A stretch of DNA of 64,000 nucleotides from Neoscytalidium dimidiatum (lineage: Eukaryota; Ascomycota; Dothideomycetes; Botryosphaeriales; Botryosphaeriaceae). This document shows, in pieces, positions 9,410 to 21,314 of this stretch. A program made the translations under genes and the position numbers. How positions within the stretch are numbered: the first letter of the stretch is position 1; each line of letters begins with the position of its first letter. The notes beneath the pieces are model-generated. The model worked only from the letters and a program-made list of their open reading frames with translations, was not told the DNA's origin and did no database searches. The stretch lies in assembly GCA_037367355.1 (NCBI GenBank), contig CM074705.1, forward strand, positions 558,001 to 622,000, given 5' to 3'.

Positions 9410-12400
9410 TTACCCTTTGCTCATGGAATATGATCTCAATGCTTGATCACGTATTCGTCTCGTATGCTCGAAGAGGATATCGGTTTCCCGTGGATCCATC
9501 TCTCGAAGTATGATGATGTAATCTCGGTCAGTCTGCATTTGAACTTCTGTCAGTGATCTGCGAGCGCTGTCTGTGTTGTGGTATCTTACCCTGTCCCATT
9601 CCCAAGGAAGGCCGTAGTACGCCAGCGTCTCAATTGCAAGATGGTCTTTGTGTACTTTGACGTAGGTTGGCTTCCTATTTCCACTGGAATCCGCTGCGTT
9701 GGCTCGTAATTCTGCTTGTTCCTCCTCCAGGATGTTTACCTGGAACGTTAGAAGAGGTCTTTTGGTGTACGCGAACGGTGATTCGAATTCTGGCGATTCG
9801 AACGCCTCCACGTTGCCACGGTCCAGTCTCTCGTCATGTGCCCGCTCCAGGAATAGGTCAGCCCTGCTTCTTTTGCCGATCTTCCTGGGCCTTTTGAAGA
9901 GGCTGGATATATTTTTGAGGCTCTGCCCATTATAGGCTACGAGGGAGACGAGGACCATGTTTGAAAGTGACTGGTATGGAGATTATCCAAAACAGCGCTT
10001 GTCCCCACTCTGTGTCTCTTATGTCGACCGTATTCATGCCAAGAAAGCTGGTCACGAACGACAAAGGCAAGAATATGGTAGTGACAATGGTGAAGATATA
10101 TATGGCTTTGTCGTGTGTCTCCTCGTTGATATCCGCGTTTTGCTGCGTTCGTCGAGCCAATGTTTGACAAGTCGACAGCATGTCCTGGAGCTTGCTGTAA
10201 TCTTTAGAAAGTTGCCTTTGAACGCTCTTGAGGATTCCTTCTTCCAAATTGAAGAGCAACCGTCGCCTTTCACTGACATAGCGGTATGTTTTGTCGTTAA
10301 GGAGAGTCGTGTAAGATTCGATGATCTCACTTTGCCATTGTCGCACTCTGTTCAGGGCTTCTAATTCTTCTTCGAGATAATTGATGTCTCGAATCAGACT
10401 TTTTTCAGAAGAGCGGTTGGCTTTTGCCCGCTTTGGATTGTCAGCTCCACCCGCCTCTCACAGGGCGATCTACTCACAAGTTTTTCCATGAAGATTTCGT
10501 ACAACGTCACAGCGCGCGGAAGCTTAGGTCCATTACCCTTCAAATCACATACGATCCGTCTTCGCAAGACCCATGCCAAGACAGTCTCAGGCCCAAGAGC
10601 AATAGGTCTGGAACGGTCCCATTTTGACATAGTTGTCGTTGCCGTCTCCCACTGGCGGTAGCTGTTGCGCAGCTCAGCGTTCGCATCTGTTGCGATCCTC
10701 ACTAAGAGCCTTAGAGCTCTATCCATACTCATGCGCCCTGATTCGTCACCAGAAGATTGCGCCCGCTTCAGACCCCACGAGTCCTGGCTGTATTGAGAAT
10801 TGATGTGTTCCATGATCTTCTGCAGCGTCGCTACCAGAATGACAACAAGTTGGAAGCACATTTTAAAGGACTCCGTGAGTTTATAGTCCGAGGCTTTAAC
10901 ACCATTGCTCTGGGCCACGCCGTACTTAATGTATGATCCGGAAATTACGAGATGTTCAACTGCGGTGAGACAAATGGTGCTGGCCTGGTGGTAGTACTGA
11001 AGTCGCTCTCCCAATGGCCCCAGAGCATTATCCGTCACCAAATCGAGAGCCTGTGAGACATGACGTGTGTGATCATGTGCATGGTGAAAGGCATTATCGA
11101 ACGTTTCATAGGTTGATGGATTAAGGCAGCCACAATTGGAAAGCCACTTTGGAGACTGCAAACTTCTTAGTGAGGGAATCTCATGTCGTCTGTTCAAAGT
11201 CTGCTTTCATCAGTAGACATCAGTCTAAGCATTGAGCGCCGAATCCTACCTTGGCCGTGTAATATGTCCCCCCCCCCCCATATCTTTGCAACTAATTCTT
11301 TGACAGGATTACCTTTTCCCAGCTCCGCGGGGATGAAAAGATCAAGAAACTGCTTCAGCTTCTTGACGCACTGTTCAAAGCCCGTTTGCAGTTTAGTGCT
11401 AAGTTTCAAAAAGTACTTTTCTTTCCTACTTTTGTACTCTGAAAACAAACCCAGTGAAGAGTCCAGAGAGAACTTAGAGAAGAGACCATGTAGCTGACTA
11501 CTGAAGTCAGAGCCTATCAGCGCCTGGGTCGAAAGAACCGCCTCATAGGTCTTCTTGCGCATAGCCTGGTAGCCAGTCGGGACGTTGAACGCAAACATGG
11601 GGTCTTGCTCACCCGCCCATGAGATGCTGTACTTAAGCAGCCGGTCGACTGTTGTACGGGCGTTGTTATGCAGGCGCTTGCTTATCGTCGGGAGTTGAAC
11701 ATGGGCACTTTCCCAACAAAAGAACGGCGGCACGTCCAGTTTAGGACATGCAATGTCGACTTGGGAGTCACAGAAGGACACCCTTCCCATAGGTAAAACC
11801 GCAGAAGGGGATTCACTTTTGATTGGCTTAACGTGAATATGCTGTGGGTTGGACCGGTTCGCAAAAGTCGCAAACAATCGGGACAGCCTTTCTTCGTTCA
11901 TTTCAAGGGCTTCTAACCCGAGTTGCCGTTGGAGAGCGACCAATAAGGCCTGTTACAGTTAGTAAGTTCATTTATCGACAGCTCGGCGAACATCCTGGCA
12001 AAAAAAATCGAGACGAACTGTCCGATCCTAATGCGCTTACCAAAAAGGTGGAAAATTGTCCGATGGGTAGCACGTATATATGACCATCGTCGGTGATGAC
12101 TCGTAGAATGGAGTTTCCATCCCGTTTCGGCGAAATGATTGATGGGCCCTTCAAATCCTCCATTGACATCTTCCCACACGTGAACAGGGCTTCTGCAACA
12201 AGCTTAGCTAAGCGTAACTAATGAAAATCGACGGGATATCTCACTTTCTCCAACCTTGACAGCCCAGAGCTGGGGTACCTGGATGATGGTATCGGGAGAT
12301 ACTTGGTTGTGATGCTTGGGGAGAGCCTGCTCTGACTCGCGGTCATAATCCGGAAGATACTGGGAAGGGTATTGTACTGGGAGCAAGGCCATCGGCTGCG

Positions 12401-13845
12401 GCCGATTCTCTGGCTTTCGTGCCCGTACGTTGTGTTGTTTGACGGCGCAAACGTCGAGATAGGGGAGTTTTACGAAGATAGAGGATGATGGCGGAAGCTT
12501 CCCAGAAGGTTCGCCTTCGTTGAACTCATCTGTGCGGAGAACCAGAGTCTCACTTCTCTCGAGCCTGATGAATCTTTTCTCTACACGATCCAACAAATCT
12601 TCCGTGATTTGGTAGAGAGCATCCTTGCTGCTGTTCAAGATGTTCATAGATCAAGTCTTTTACAGTTCTTATTATGAAGACATCAGTCTTTATCAATTCA
12701 GCTTTACATAGACATACAAAAGATCATTATAAGAGTTGCTGAAGTCCTCAGAGTTCTGTACTAAGTGTCTGTACTTGTTAGATGTTGCCAGAGTCAGAGG
12801 CAGTAATGTACCCACATCCAACGCCACTCGGCATTCATGCTTGAACTAGATTCTGCCAATTCAATGGAGGTTTTCCTCCCCTCGCAAAGTGTTGCGTACA
12901 AGATGTTTGCATGCTGAAGCTGACCACTTTCGCAAGCATGGTTATCTTCGGGTGGCCATTCCCAAAGCCTGCGCAAGGTACAGGGTATCTGATCTGGATC
13001 TTCATTTGATTGGAAGAAATACTGTTCAACCTCCTTGTCGAAAGCCAGGTGGTTTCCTTCTTCTTTATCCAAAGGGGTTATTGGCTTTGATGCTGTCTTG
13101 ACTGCCTCTGTTACCTCCTTTCTCGCTGTTAAAAAGGGCTGTCCTGCGTCTGTTGTATCGCTGATATAATGTATTGATGAATTTCGGCTTGAATTACCCT
13201 GATTTAGAGGCACAGCATGCAGTTCTGGATTCATGTGAGGCAGCCTGCCTGTGTACGGACCAAAGGGCGCCTCTTGAGTTTGGGCATCATGGCTCAGATC
13301 GTCACCGTTGCCAGTCAAATGGCTGTCTGAATGGGAACCGTCCTGGGACTCGCTTTCAGGTTCAGCCTGCTCCTCCGTGCTTTCCGCGACTGAGATAGCT
13401 CCAACAATTCTCTGAAATGGCCGTAAGGCGATGATACTTCCAGGAGGTACTGTTTGACTCCAGTGCTCTGGAAGAACAATGTCTTCGTCGGTATCTATCA
13501 GGTCGCATTGAGTAACAGGCTCCGCTCCTGGGTCTTGAAGTAGGTCAAACGGCAGCCTGCCACTGCGGGACATTTCCCTGTAAAAGATTTGATTCAAGTG
13601 AGGTTCCAATTCCTGTGACCATGATTAGCGCATTGACAAAGGGAGGAGAAAACCAATTCTGTCAGAGTCGATGAGGATCTTACTGTCCAAGACCGGCAAA
13701 TAATCCAAGGTAAGATGTAGTTTTGTCCCTCGATATTGAAGATAACTGAAGGCTCCTTCTCGCTTGATTCGCCATCTTCCTGGGCGCCAGTCGCGCGCAG
13801 AGCCTGTTTATCGCTTGTAGAAGATGTAGCCATACTTGAGACCAT
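9410..13845 (-). CDS. Ubiquitin-like/CorA-like membrane protein, two frame breaks
   Basis: Nine exons by hand: 13845-13684, 13612-12816, 12768-12718, 12630-12245, 12192-12041, 11949-11250, 11200-10478, 10430-9590 and 9532-9410. All joins have GT-AG ends, and the phases agree except in exons 6 and 8. The N-terminus resembles the ubiquitin-like domain of fungal multidomain proteins (FPW-like motif near residue 50, then an ILP..W..V.PG-like end). The middle has the VPQLW motif typical of fungal CorA-like proteins. Exon 8 has a coiled stalk, a first membrane helix ending in the CorA signature GMN (10032-10040) and the start of a second helix. The C-terminus is soluble. Exon 6 carries a 12-G run (11268-11279) and exon 8 a break near 9958-9962; one base fewer at each restores a frame of about 1310 codons. 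It may be a decaying gene or contain two sequence errors. Ion transport is not established for this fungal subfamily. Confidence 0.62.
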
Positions 13846-14453
13846 CGAACTGGTAACCCCAGTGTTTACGAAAACATAGGCAAAAATTGAACAGCGCGAC
13901 ACGGGGAAGGATACCTGAGCTTCGCGAGTGGCCTATTTGACATCCTTCAGCAAGTCAGGAAAAAGCACCGATGCCGGGCGCTACAGCGCCACTGATAACT
14001 ATAATCTCACGCTTGCATAAATTTGTGGTGAAAATGGAAGGTTCCTGCAATTAAATATTGGCTGTTAACGTAATGATGATTGGAAACGGCGCGACAGAAT
14101 CCTCTGGCAGACGCGTTTCGTGATAGGAAGGGCTAGCGCGTCGCTTACGGATCGTTGTACAGAAGACTTCTGTACATACGATAATTAGATGATGGCCGGG
14201 ATCATACCAGGCAAAGAGAAGCAATAAAAGCTAGCCGGATTTGGGCCCCGGAGCGCTCCATCTCGCCAACCACCTCTCGGGCTGGGTACCAAATCGGATA
14301 AACACCGCATGAGTGCGGCTCTTGTCGGCGCCCCGCATTTCACTCCCAAGCTGGTTCTGGCGCAGCCGACTGTCAAAAATGGTTCCACCTGTTATTTAGC
14401 AGCTGTCGTCTCCAAGTAACCTATGCTCCCATACTCTAAAGGCAACACATTTT
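13846..14453. other. Spacer upstream of the CorA-like gene
   Basis: About 600 bp holding the presumed promoter of the minus-strand CorA-like gene. It is AT-rich around 14000-14090. No supported ORF. Confidence 0.45.
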
Positions 14454-14981
14454 CTAGGTCAACCTAGAAACCCCACGGCGCGAATGGAGCAAGCCACCAT
14501 TCCAAGGCAGATTGCGCTTATTCCTGATTTCTCCCCAGGATAAGCTACTTGCATTCTCTCGCATGGCGTGGGTTTTGCAATCAAACCACACCTCGTGATC
14601 CGTGATGTAGAGCTTCAGACTTGGGAAGATCCATTCTTGAAACGTCCAGCCCCGAGCTGCCCTCTTACTCTTTAGTATCTCATCATCTGGGGAGGTAGCC
14701 ACTGCTTGAGTAAATACGAGACTTTGAGTAATTGCGCGGGATTTTTCTACCCTCGGTCGAGAAGTGCCAGCGACTCCATCAGCCATACTTTCTCCGGACG
14801 TAATCACTAGAACGAATGCGGCTGTGGAGTAGATGGCAGCCATTGACTCAATCTGTTTTTGCTTATCTTGTGGATCGTTTTGTATGATACACAATAGATC
14901 AACCCAAAGGTATCTCTTTCCAAGTCCTCTGCAAGCAGTCATAGCATCCTGGATAGCCTGGGGTAGGTCGACTGCATCCAA
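14454..14981 (-). pseudogene. Truncated HET (heterokaryon incompatibility) domain
   Basis: About 175 codons match the second half of a HET domain. Visible are LPQAIQDAM, the LGKRYLWVDLLCIIQ core, a QI..M..IY segment and the RGWTFQEWIF motif near the C-terminal end. HET domains act in fungal non-self recognition and cell death. The usual first part of the domain (the ALSY.WG region) and the long C-terminal region found in most HET proteins are not seen. No ATG opens the frame: the first codons follow an in-frame TAA about 40 bases upstream. An upstream exon ending near 15026 with a 44-nt intron is conceivable, but it would not supply the missing motif. I read it as a fragment; a degenerate or unusual gene model is the alternative. 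Confidence 0.6.
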
Positions 14982-17041
14982 GGATCTGATGAGGTATAAC
15001 GGTAGTTTGGTTTACATCTTGGATGGACAGAGCCGCAATTTTGAATCCGCCCGCTGATGCGAGGCCAATCAATTCTTGTCTGGACAAGTGGCGGAATGAT
15101 TGTAGCCCTGGCCACCGTCGACCCGTAAATCAAGTAGTTGTATTCACCATGATAAATCCTCAAACACCCACCGTACCCGGATTCGACGATATTCGACCCG
15201 GCAACATCCTAAGGTTATCCCATGAGATTCATCGCCCTCATTATATCTTAGAAGCAACTCCAGGAGTCTCGTATCATCTCTTTGGTATCACTTCAGCATC
15301 AAACAAAAACCTCCCCACATTTCCATCTCCCACCATTCTGCCTCCCAGCCCGATTAGAAAAGAGCACAATACACACCAGTGTTCCGTTGCCCTCGCACGC
15401 TCTCTAAGCTTACCTTCTGTGCCCAAACACAAGCCCGCCAAACTTCCATACTCACCACTCGCCGCTTCTAGACAGGCGAATAAGTACCTCACGCATAGGT
15501 TCGTGCAGAAGCAGCAGAGCGGAAGAGTTCCACTCGTTCCTACAACAGCATCACATGCGCAAGGCTGGCAGTGGAAGAAGCGGTAGCATTCCAGCCAAGC
15601 GAACCGATCACGGTGGCTCTTGGCGCCCAAGCGAAGGAGGGCACAACGGAGGCAGCTCTGCGTCGTTCGTACATTGAACGCGGCCAGGGATGTTTCATAA
15701 TATCACCCGCGCTCCCTTTCATCGCACAAGGGCCGTTTTATTCCATTCCAACCAACAGGTCAATGGCAACAGGAAGCCAAATCCTTTAAGCTTGCGCAGT
15801 CCAGCCACCCGAAAAAGTCCTCCCTCGATCAAATATGTCCCTACCACCGAGCGAAAAGGAACCCTCCCAGGAAGCAGTGAGGCAGCCACTAGCTACACTT
15901 GTGCATCAATCTCAGCAAGCTGAGACTAATCTATCACCTGCTAGATAAGAGTGTGAGTAGACATCAGATGACGGATCCGACGAAGCTGTTGAGCCAGCGC
16001 AACACAACCTTTGCGGCAGCATATCCTTTAATGGCAAAAAAGCAATTGGAAAATTTGAAGCAACGTCACATTCACAGAAAGAAGTTTGGCACTCGAGGAG
16101 ATGAAATATTTGCGTACAGGATCAGCACTGTGGCAGAACTGGAGCGCCAAGAGACAGGTACATTGAGAGGCGTAGGGTGAATAGTAGATAGGTCAAATCG
16201 AAACTCAAAAGGCTTCTAGCCGGCGTGTAGGAGTTGGCTACATGCCGCATAGCTGCTGGAAGCAGCTTGCACGATCTATGAATTCATTACCCCACTCTAC
16301 CGGGCGACTGCGTTCAGAAGGCTGCAAAGCAAAACGAAAAACGATTTCTTTTGACCTTCCTTATCCAGGCAATGTAGGAATCCGTGTATGCGCAGTTCTC
16401 GGACCAAGATTTTGAAATTGATTTGTCATTGTAACACAGGATGTGGACCGATGACGAGGGCTATGGAGGTATCAAACTAGTCGCGCGGATACCGACCATG
16501 GTGGAGACGCAAGGGATTATCGTAGACAAGGAAAAGTGAGCATTTGGTAACCATATTGTATGGGCATTGCATTAGCTCTCTCCCGAGCAACTGATCGACT
16601 AAGATTGCGGACGTGGAAATTTACGAAAACAGTAAACAGTCTGCATGACCGGTCAGTTTGTTCCTTGTTCTGTGTGACGGAAACGCATTGGACCGGCCCG
16701 CAGCCAATACTATGCACACCCAACCGCCATGATCTCCTCTAGCCTGCAGTATTCAGCTCCGTAGGAAATGCACATACCTTAAGCTGATACGATCCCCTGC
16801 AAGGCAGATCATCATCTAACACACTGTGTTGGGCTAATCACAGCATCACTACGGCAGCTTGTTGCCATCATTGAATGCACGATTACCGAAAATAATACGC
16901 GGCGATCGCCTATCAGGCGCGTAGCTAGAGCCCAACGCATCTAGAGAATGTTACTTAAGAGCCACCGGTCGCTGTGAAGTCACTTTTACCGTCCAGCCTC
17001 TTTTTGACGTGTAATCACCTATACAAACTGCCTTCTTCGCA
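14982..17041. other. Gene-poor stretch between HET and MACPF remnants
   Basis: About 2 kb without a supported gene. Frames of up to 190 codons exist on the plus strand around 15023-15586, but their composition is not protein-like and I see no motifs. Any missing 5' part of the HET gene would lie at its left side. No repeats or element ends recognised. Confidence 0.4.
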
Positions 17042-18721
17042 ATGACTAACGCTGCTCCATTCCCTCCAGCCAGTTGGCTCGGCGGAGGCCTTAACATGAC
17101 AGCAATCTCACCTTGCGATATCACTGCTGTATGTATGCTGCGCCTACCGTTCCAAGCAGCCACTCATTATTCCAGGTAACCCAATCAATTCTGCGTATTA
17201 CTCGCCTTCTCAAAGTACCCAAGGGGGGTGTGGAGCACGAATACCCGGGCGGCGTTGTCTGGACGGTTCCGGAAGGGGTGAATGTGAGCCCGGACGTGAA
17301 CGCCGGAAAGTGTATGGAATTTGACCGTTCAGTAAGATTGAGTACATCATTGCTAATATTCGTGAAGCGACAACCATATCCTACGACACGGGCAGCAAGG
17401 CTTCTTCGGCCCTGCAGACTGACGCCAATCTTGCGGCCACGTACCTAGCGCTGTCCGGCGGCACTAGCATCGGCTACTCGATCAACAAAACGTTCCAATC
17501 ATCTTTCCAGTACTGCCTCTTCAACTTCAGTCAGAATCAGCTGCAGGTAAACTTCGAGGACATTTCCTCGCAGTTGAATGAGGAGGTGATGGCCAAATTC
17601 GTGAAGAGGCTTGCACCTTTTGACACCAAAGACGACACCATCGCCGACTACAAGTCCTTTTTCAGCAGGATCGGCACTCATATCATCACCGGTGCTAGCT
17701 ATGGCTCGAGAGCCTAACTGGTCTGTAATCCGCGCCAATCGTTCGCGCTTCCACTTCCCAGGCTGACACTTCCGCTCTACAGATGGTCTGGGCATCCAAC
17801 TCGGACAAGCAAGTTTCGCAAAACTTCAACGTCAACGTCCGTGCGGCATTTCATGGCCTGACAGCAAGTGGTGAGTTCGATGCCACCGTCAAGAAGCAGG
17901 AGCAGTACGCCATCTTCCAGCGGAGCGTGCAGAAGACTTGCTCGTGCATGGGCGGAGACGCGAGCCTGGCGAGCGCCATCAGCTCGGACCCGACCAACGA
18001 GAATGTCTTCGAGAAATACAAGACGTGGGTGGAGAGCGCGCTTCGCTCTCCGGCCGTCATGAACGTGCAGACGATCGCCATCTGGGATCTCGTTGCCACC
18101 GCCAGCGAGCCCGAGGTGTACAAGCGGTCCAACGACATCTCCAAAGCGTACAAATACATCGTAGAGCACCCCGAGGACCACATCACCAAGTGCCGCTTCG
18201 TCATCAATTCCGACTGGGGCGAGTTCGGCCTGCTGACGCCCTCGGCCTTCATCGAGAAGGACCCCGACGCCAACGCCCAGCTGCCCGGTGACAACCTCGT
18301 CATGTCTTCCACCAAGATCCTCTGGGGGAGGGAGCACAGCCATAAATACGAGCGGGACGTGACGATTGAGTGCGGCCTTCCATCTTCTCTTTCTTGAACC
18401 TCGCACCGCCTGGCTAACGATTCATCCGCAGCTTCATCATCCGAAACGACGGCTCACCCGTCGATATCTGCCTATCGCACGGCAGCTCCGGCTCCACGGC
18501 TGAATCCGGCGAATGCACGATTACGGTTAACAAGGCAAGTCTCTCTTCTGGCTACGATAACGCGGGATAGCTCTAACGCTGATTTCTCCGTTTTGCTCTC
18601 ACTGTAGACGCCCTACGAGAACAAGGGCATAACCGACAACAATTGGAACACGAAGTGGTTCTGGCAGTGCGAGACCAACCCTAACGAAAGCTCTCGCTTC
18701 GCCGACGCGTTGAGCACTTGA
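17042..18721 (+). pseudogene. MACPF (perforin-fold) protein gene, damaged
   Basis: Five exons: 17042-17128, 17176-17720, 17783-18369, 18432-18534 and 18608-18721. Introns are phase-consistent; the last is a GC-AG intron (donor GCAAGT at 18535). The second and third exons carry the membrane-attack-complex/perforin signature, a GTH motif followed by a short stretch and a Gly-containing turn, then the long beta segments. Proteins of this fold assemble into membrane pores; fungal members are poorly characterised. I see no obvious signal peptide. Two lesions: within exon 2 the frame changes between 17331 and 17334, and TAA at 17715-17717 interrupts the exon three bases before its donor. The TAA is one C-to-T change from a glutamine codon, in a CpA context as in RIP. 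Without them the product would be about 480 residues. Alternative splicing does not remove the stop in any phase I tried. Confidence 0.62.
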
Positions 18722-19748
18722 TGAGCCGGCTGCCAGATAGGACGGAGAGAGCCCCGCATGTAACTCTATCTTCACTGCTTGGGCTCAAGTGGCTTGATGG
18801 ATATGGGATCGGGGTTTTGGACTGAGCACAATGCAGGCCAAGGATTCAAAAGAGAGATCGAATGATGAAGCCGTGGTATTGGGTAAGTCAGTTAGCTTAG
18901 TCACTCGTTCCGAGATCTCTTGAGACTCGACACCAGGCAGAATTCCATAAGGAAGCAAAGAAACTTGAGCTCTACTTCTACCGTGCACTCATACAGGCAT
19001 ATGGAACGGGGAAGCCACAGGATTTCCTCAATCTCATCAATCACCGATCAAGGGCATGAAAGCAGCAACGAAGGGCTAACCCATGAAATCCCTTCCCCGT
19101 AAAGTCCATGTTTTACCAGCAAATTCACCATGTCACATACATGCATGTAACGACGTACTTCATGCCACCTAACGACATAGATTCAAGTTAAAGGATACAT
19201 CAAGCTGCTGGCGGTGCAAGCGAGCAACGCTATGTGTGGCTCACCCAACCATGCAAAACAGAAACTGGCGCAGCCAAAGGATCCACTGTTTGGAGGGCCT
19301 TCCTCCACTATTACTAAGGGCCAAGCAAAATGCTCGCTTTAGAAATGTAGCTAATCGAGCAAGAACACATGTAAATATTGCCTGGACCCGTGTAAGAATA
19401 TCAAGCCTAGATTTCGATCTGATCAACGACGCGGCGAATGAAATGTCCCCAGTATTCAATCCACCGACCAATGATTACTACCCGTTTGAGGCCAGCTACC
19501 GAACTCCCAGCAGTACGTGCCCAATTAAGATGTCGCATGCGCGAACTATGCAGCAGAAAATGCAATGATCCCAGCATCCCATTCTGCAAGATATCAGGAA
19601 GGAGTTGAAAGCCAAATGACGCTTGCCCACAACAATGCTGCCCATAAGCCCGAGAAAAAAAGTATGTGCTTCCTTACCATCCAAATGACGTCCGAGCTCT
19701 ACGCTTTATCCGCATTACCGAACTTACCCAGGCCGAAGCTCTCCCCGC
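18722..19748. other. Spacer, no gene seen
   Basis: About 1 kb between the damaged MACPF gene and the 3' end of the F-box gene. Stops are frequent in all frames except a 110-codon plus-strand frame (19236-19568) with no protein-like features. This is the right edge of the AT-richer island. Confidence 0.45.
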
Positions 19749-21314
19749 CTACGACCTTAGTAACGCATCGAGGTCGACCCTTTGATAGAACGAAATATGG
19801 CCAAACGGGACCCAATACTGCGCCAACCGATCAGGCGAAATCATGATCAACTGACTCGAAATAAACTCATCTGCATCAAAATCGTCAGCAAGCCACTCTC
19901 CACCAAAAAAAAAAAGAAAAGAAAAAAGAAAACGCGCCACACGTCAGTGATACTCACCATCTCGATAACCATTCGCAGCAATATGCCCCACGCTCCGCAC
20001 GACCCTCGCGCCCCGAAAGATCTCCTCCTCCGCCACCCTCACGAACCCCTTGGGCCCGATATCCGGCGCAATGAACGTGTACTCCCCGCGCGGAATGTTC
20101 GGATCGCCCGTCAGCTTGACCGCTTCGATCCTGCCCTCATACACCGGATCCGGCGGCGATGTCCTCTCCTCGCGGCCGTCCTGCACCACGGTCGCCGCGC
20201 TCGCCTGCATGCTCTCGTCCGCGCCCAGATCCACGAAGCCGTCCTCGCCGCCGCCGCCGCCGCCGTCGTCGCTGGTCTGGAACGAGCTCTGCACGCTGGT
20301 CCAGCTGCCCGCGTCGCTGGACGCGCTGCTGCTGCTGCGGCGCGACAGCGCCCGCCGGGCGCCCTCGGGCAGCGGCGCGGGGTCGTCGGGCTGCAGGACG
20401 ACGAGGAACTCGCAGCCGTGGCCGGCGTAGTCGCCGCACCAGATGCCGCGCCAGGGCCTGCGCGGGGTGGGCGTGTACAGGGCCTCGTCGAGGGTCGCGA
20501 AGGTGGTCACGTCCTCGCCGATGCGCGCGGTGATGCCCGGCGGGTGCGAGAACTCCATCCACTTGCGCAGCCGCCACGTCGTCAGGCTCGTCTCCGCCAG
20601 GCGCGCCGGCTTGTGGCCCGAGCCGCGGAAGAGCGTGACCGACTCGTTGCGGGTGCGCTCGGGCGCCGGGATGGTGAGCGGCGGCCAGACCTTGGAGCCC
20701 GGCGAGACGATGTCGTAGGGGATGGGCCGCGTCAGCATGAACATCGAGTACAGGCCATGGCCCGCGGCGCTGGTGTGGACTTCCATCATCAGCTCGCGCT
20801 GCAGGATGTTGCCTTCGCCGTGGGTTTGGGCGTAGGCGGTCCTGTCGAGCTTGGCGACCGTGGTCGTGCGGTCGAGCTGCACGCACGGCGAGAATGTGTG
20901 GATGATGACTTCGGGGTTGTGCTCCCAGAGTTCGAATCTGTGCGGGCCCCGCTCGGCGACGATGGCGTGCGCTTCTATCGCGTCTGCGGCCGGGTTGTAG
21001 CGCGCCAGGAGAAGCTTCCCCGTATGCGGCGTGTCGGAGAACCAGAGCTTCCGGCGGGGGAGGAACCAGTAGGGGTGATGGACTGAGAAAAGCTTTCGCC
21101 ATGACTGCGGGGGGTGGGCATCAAAGCTGACGGAATGGGTGTTGGATTGGACGATGGACTTCCACAGGCGTTCATCGCTCGCGTGGTTGCACAGTAAACG
21201 GCAGGTCTGAGAGACTCGACAGAGGTCGATGGGAGATAAGCAGGAGAGGACCTGTTGGATGAGCTCGGCGGGCAGGGCGAGGAGGGGAGAGCAAGGGCGA
21301 TCGTGGAAGGCCAT
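19749..21314 (-). CDS. F-box protein of the FBXO31-like family
   Basis: Two exons: 21314-19958 and 19870-19749, about 492 residues. The 87-nt intron (GTGAGT donor, GCAG acceptor) removes a run of T and is phase 1; without it the protein would end four codons past the donor. The F-box is at residues about 10-50 (LPAELIQQVL, a leucine pair, the W of LWKSIV). The rest forms the beta-rich domain seen in FBXO31-like proteins, with WRGIWCGDY near the middle and the KLTGDPNIPRG motif, and ends in the conserved segment RLAQYWVPFGHISFYQRVD. A Ser-rich and poly-Gly insertion separates the two halves. F-box proteins are substrate receptors of SCF ubiquitin ligases; the target is unknown. Strong GC bias in the exon contrasts with the island to its left. 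Confidence 0.85.

Noticed and set aside
15023..15586. 187-codon plus-strand frame right of the HET fragment
   Set aside because: No motif, low-complexity Ser/Pro content, and no clear promoter or relatives recognised.
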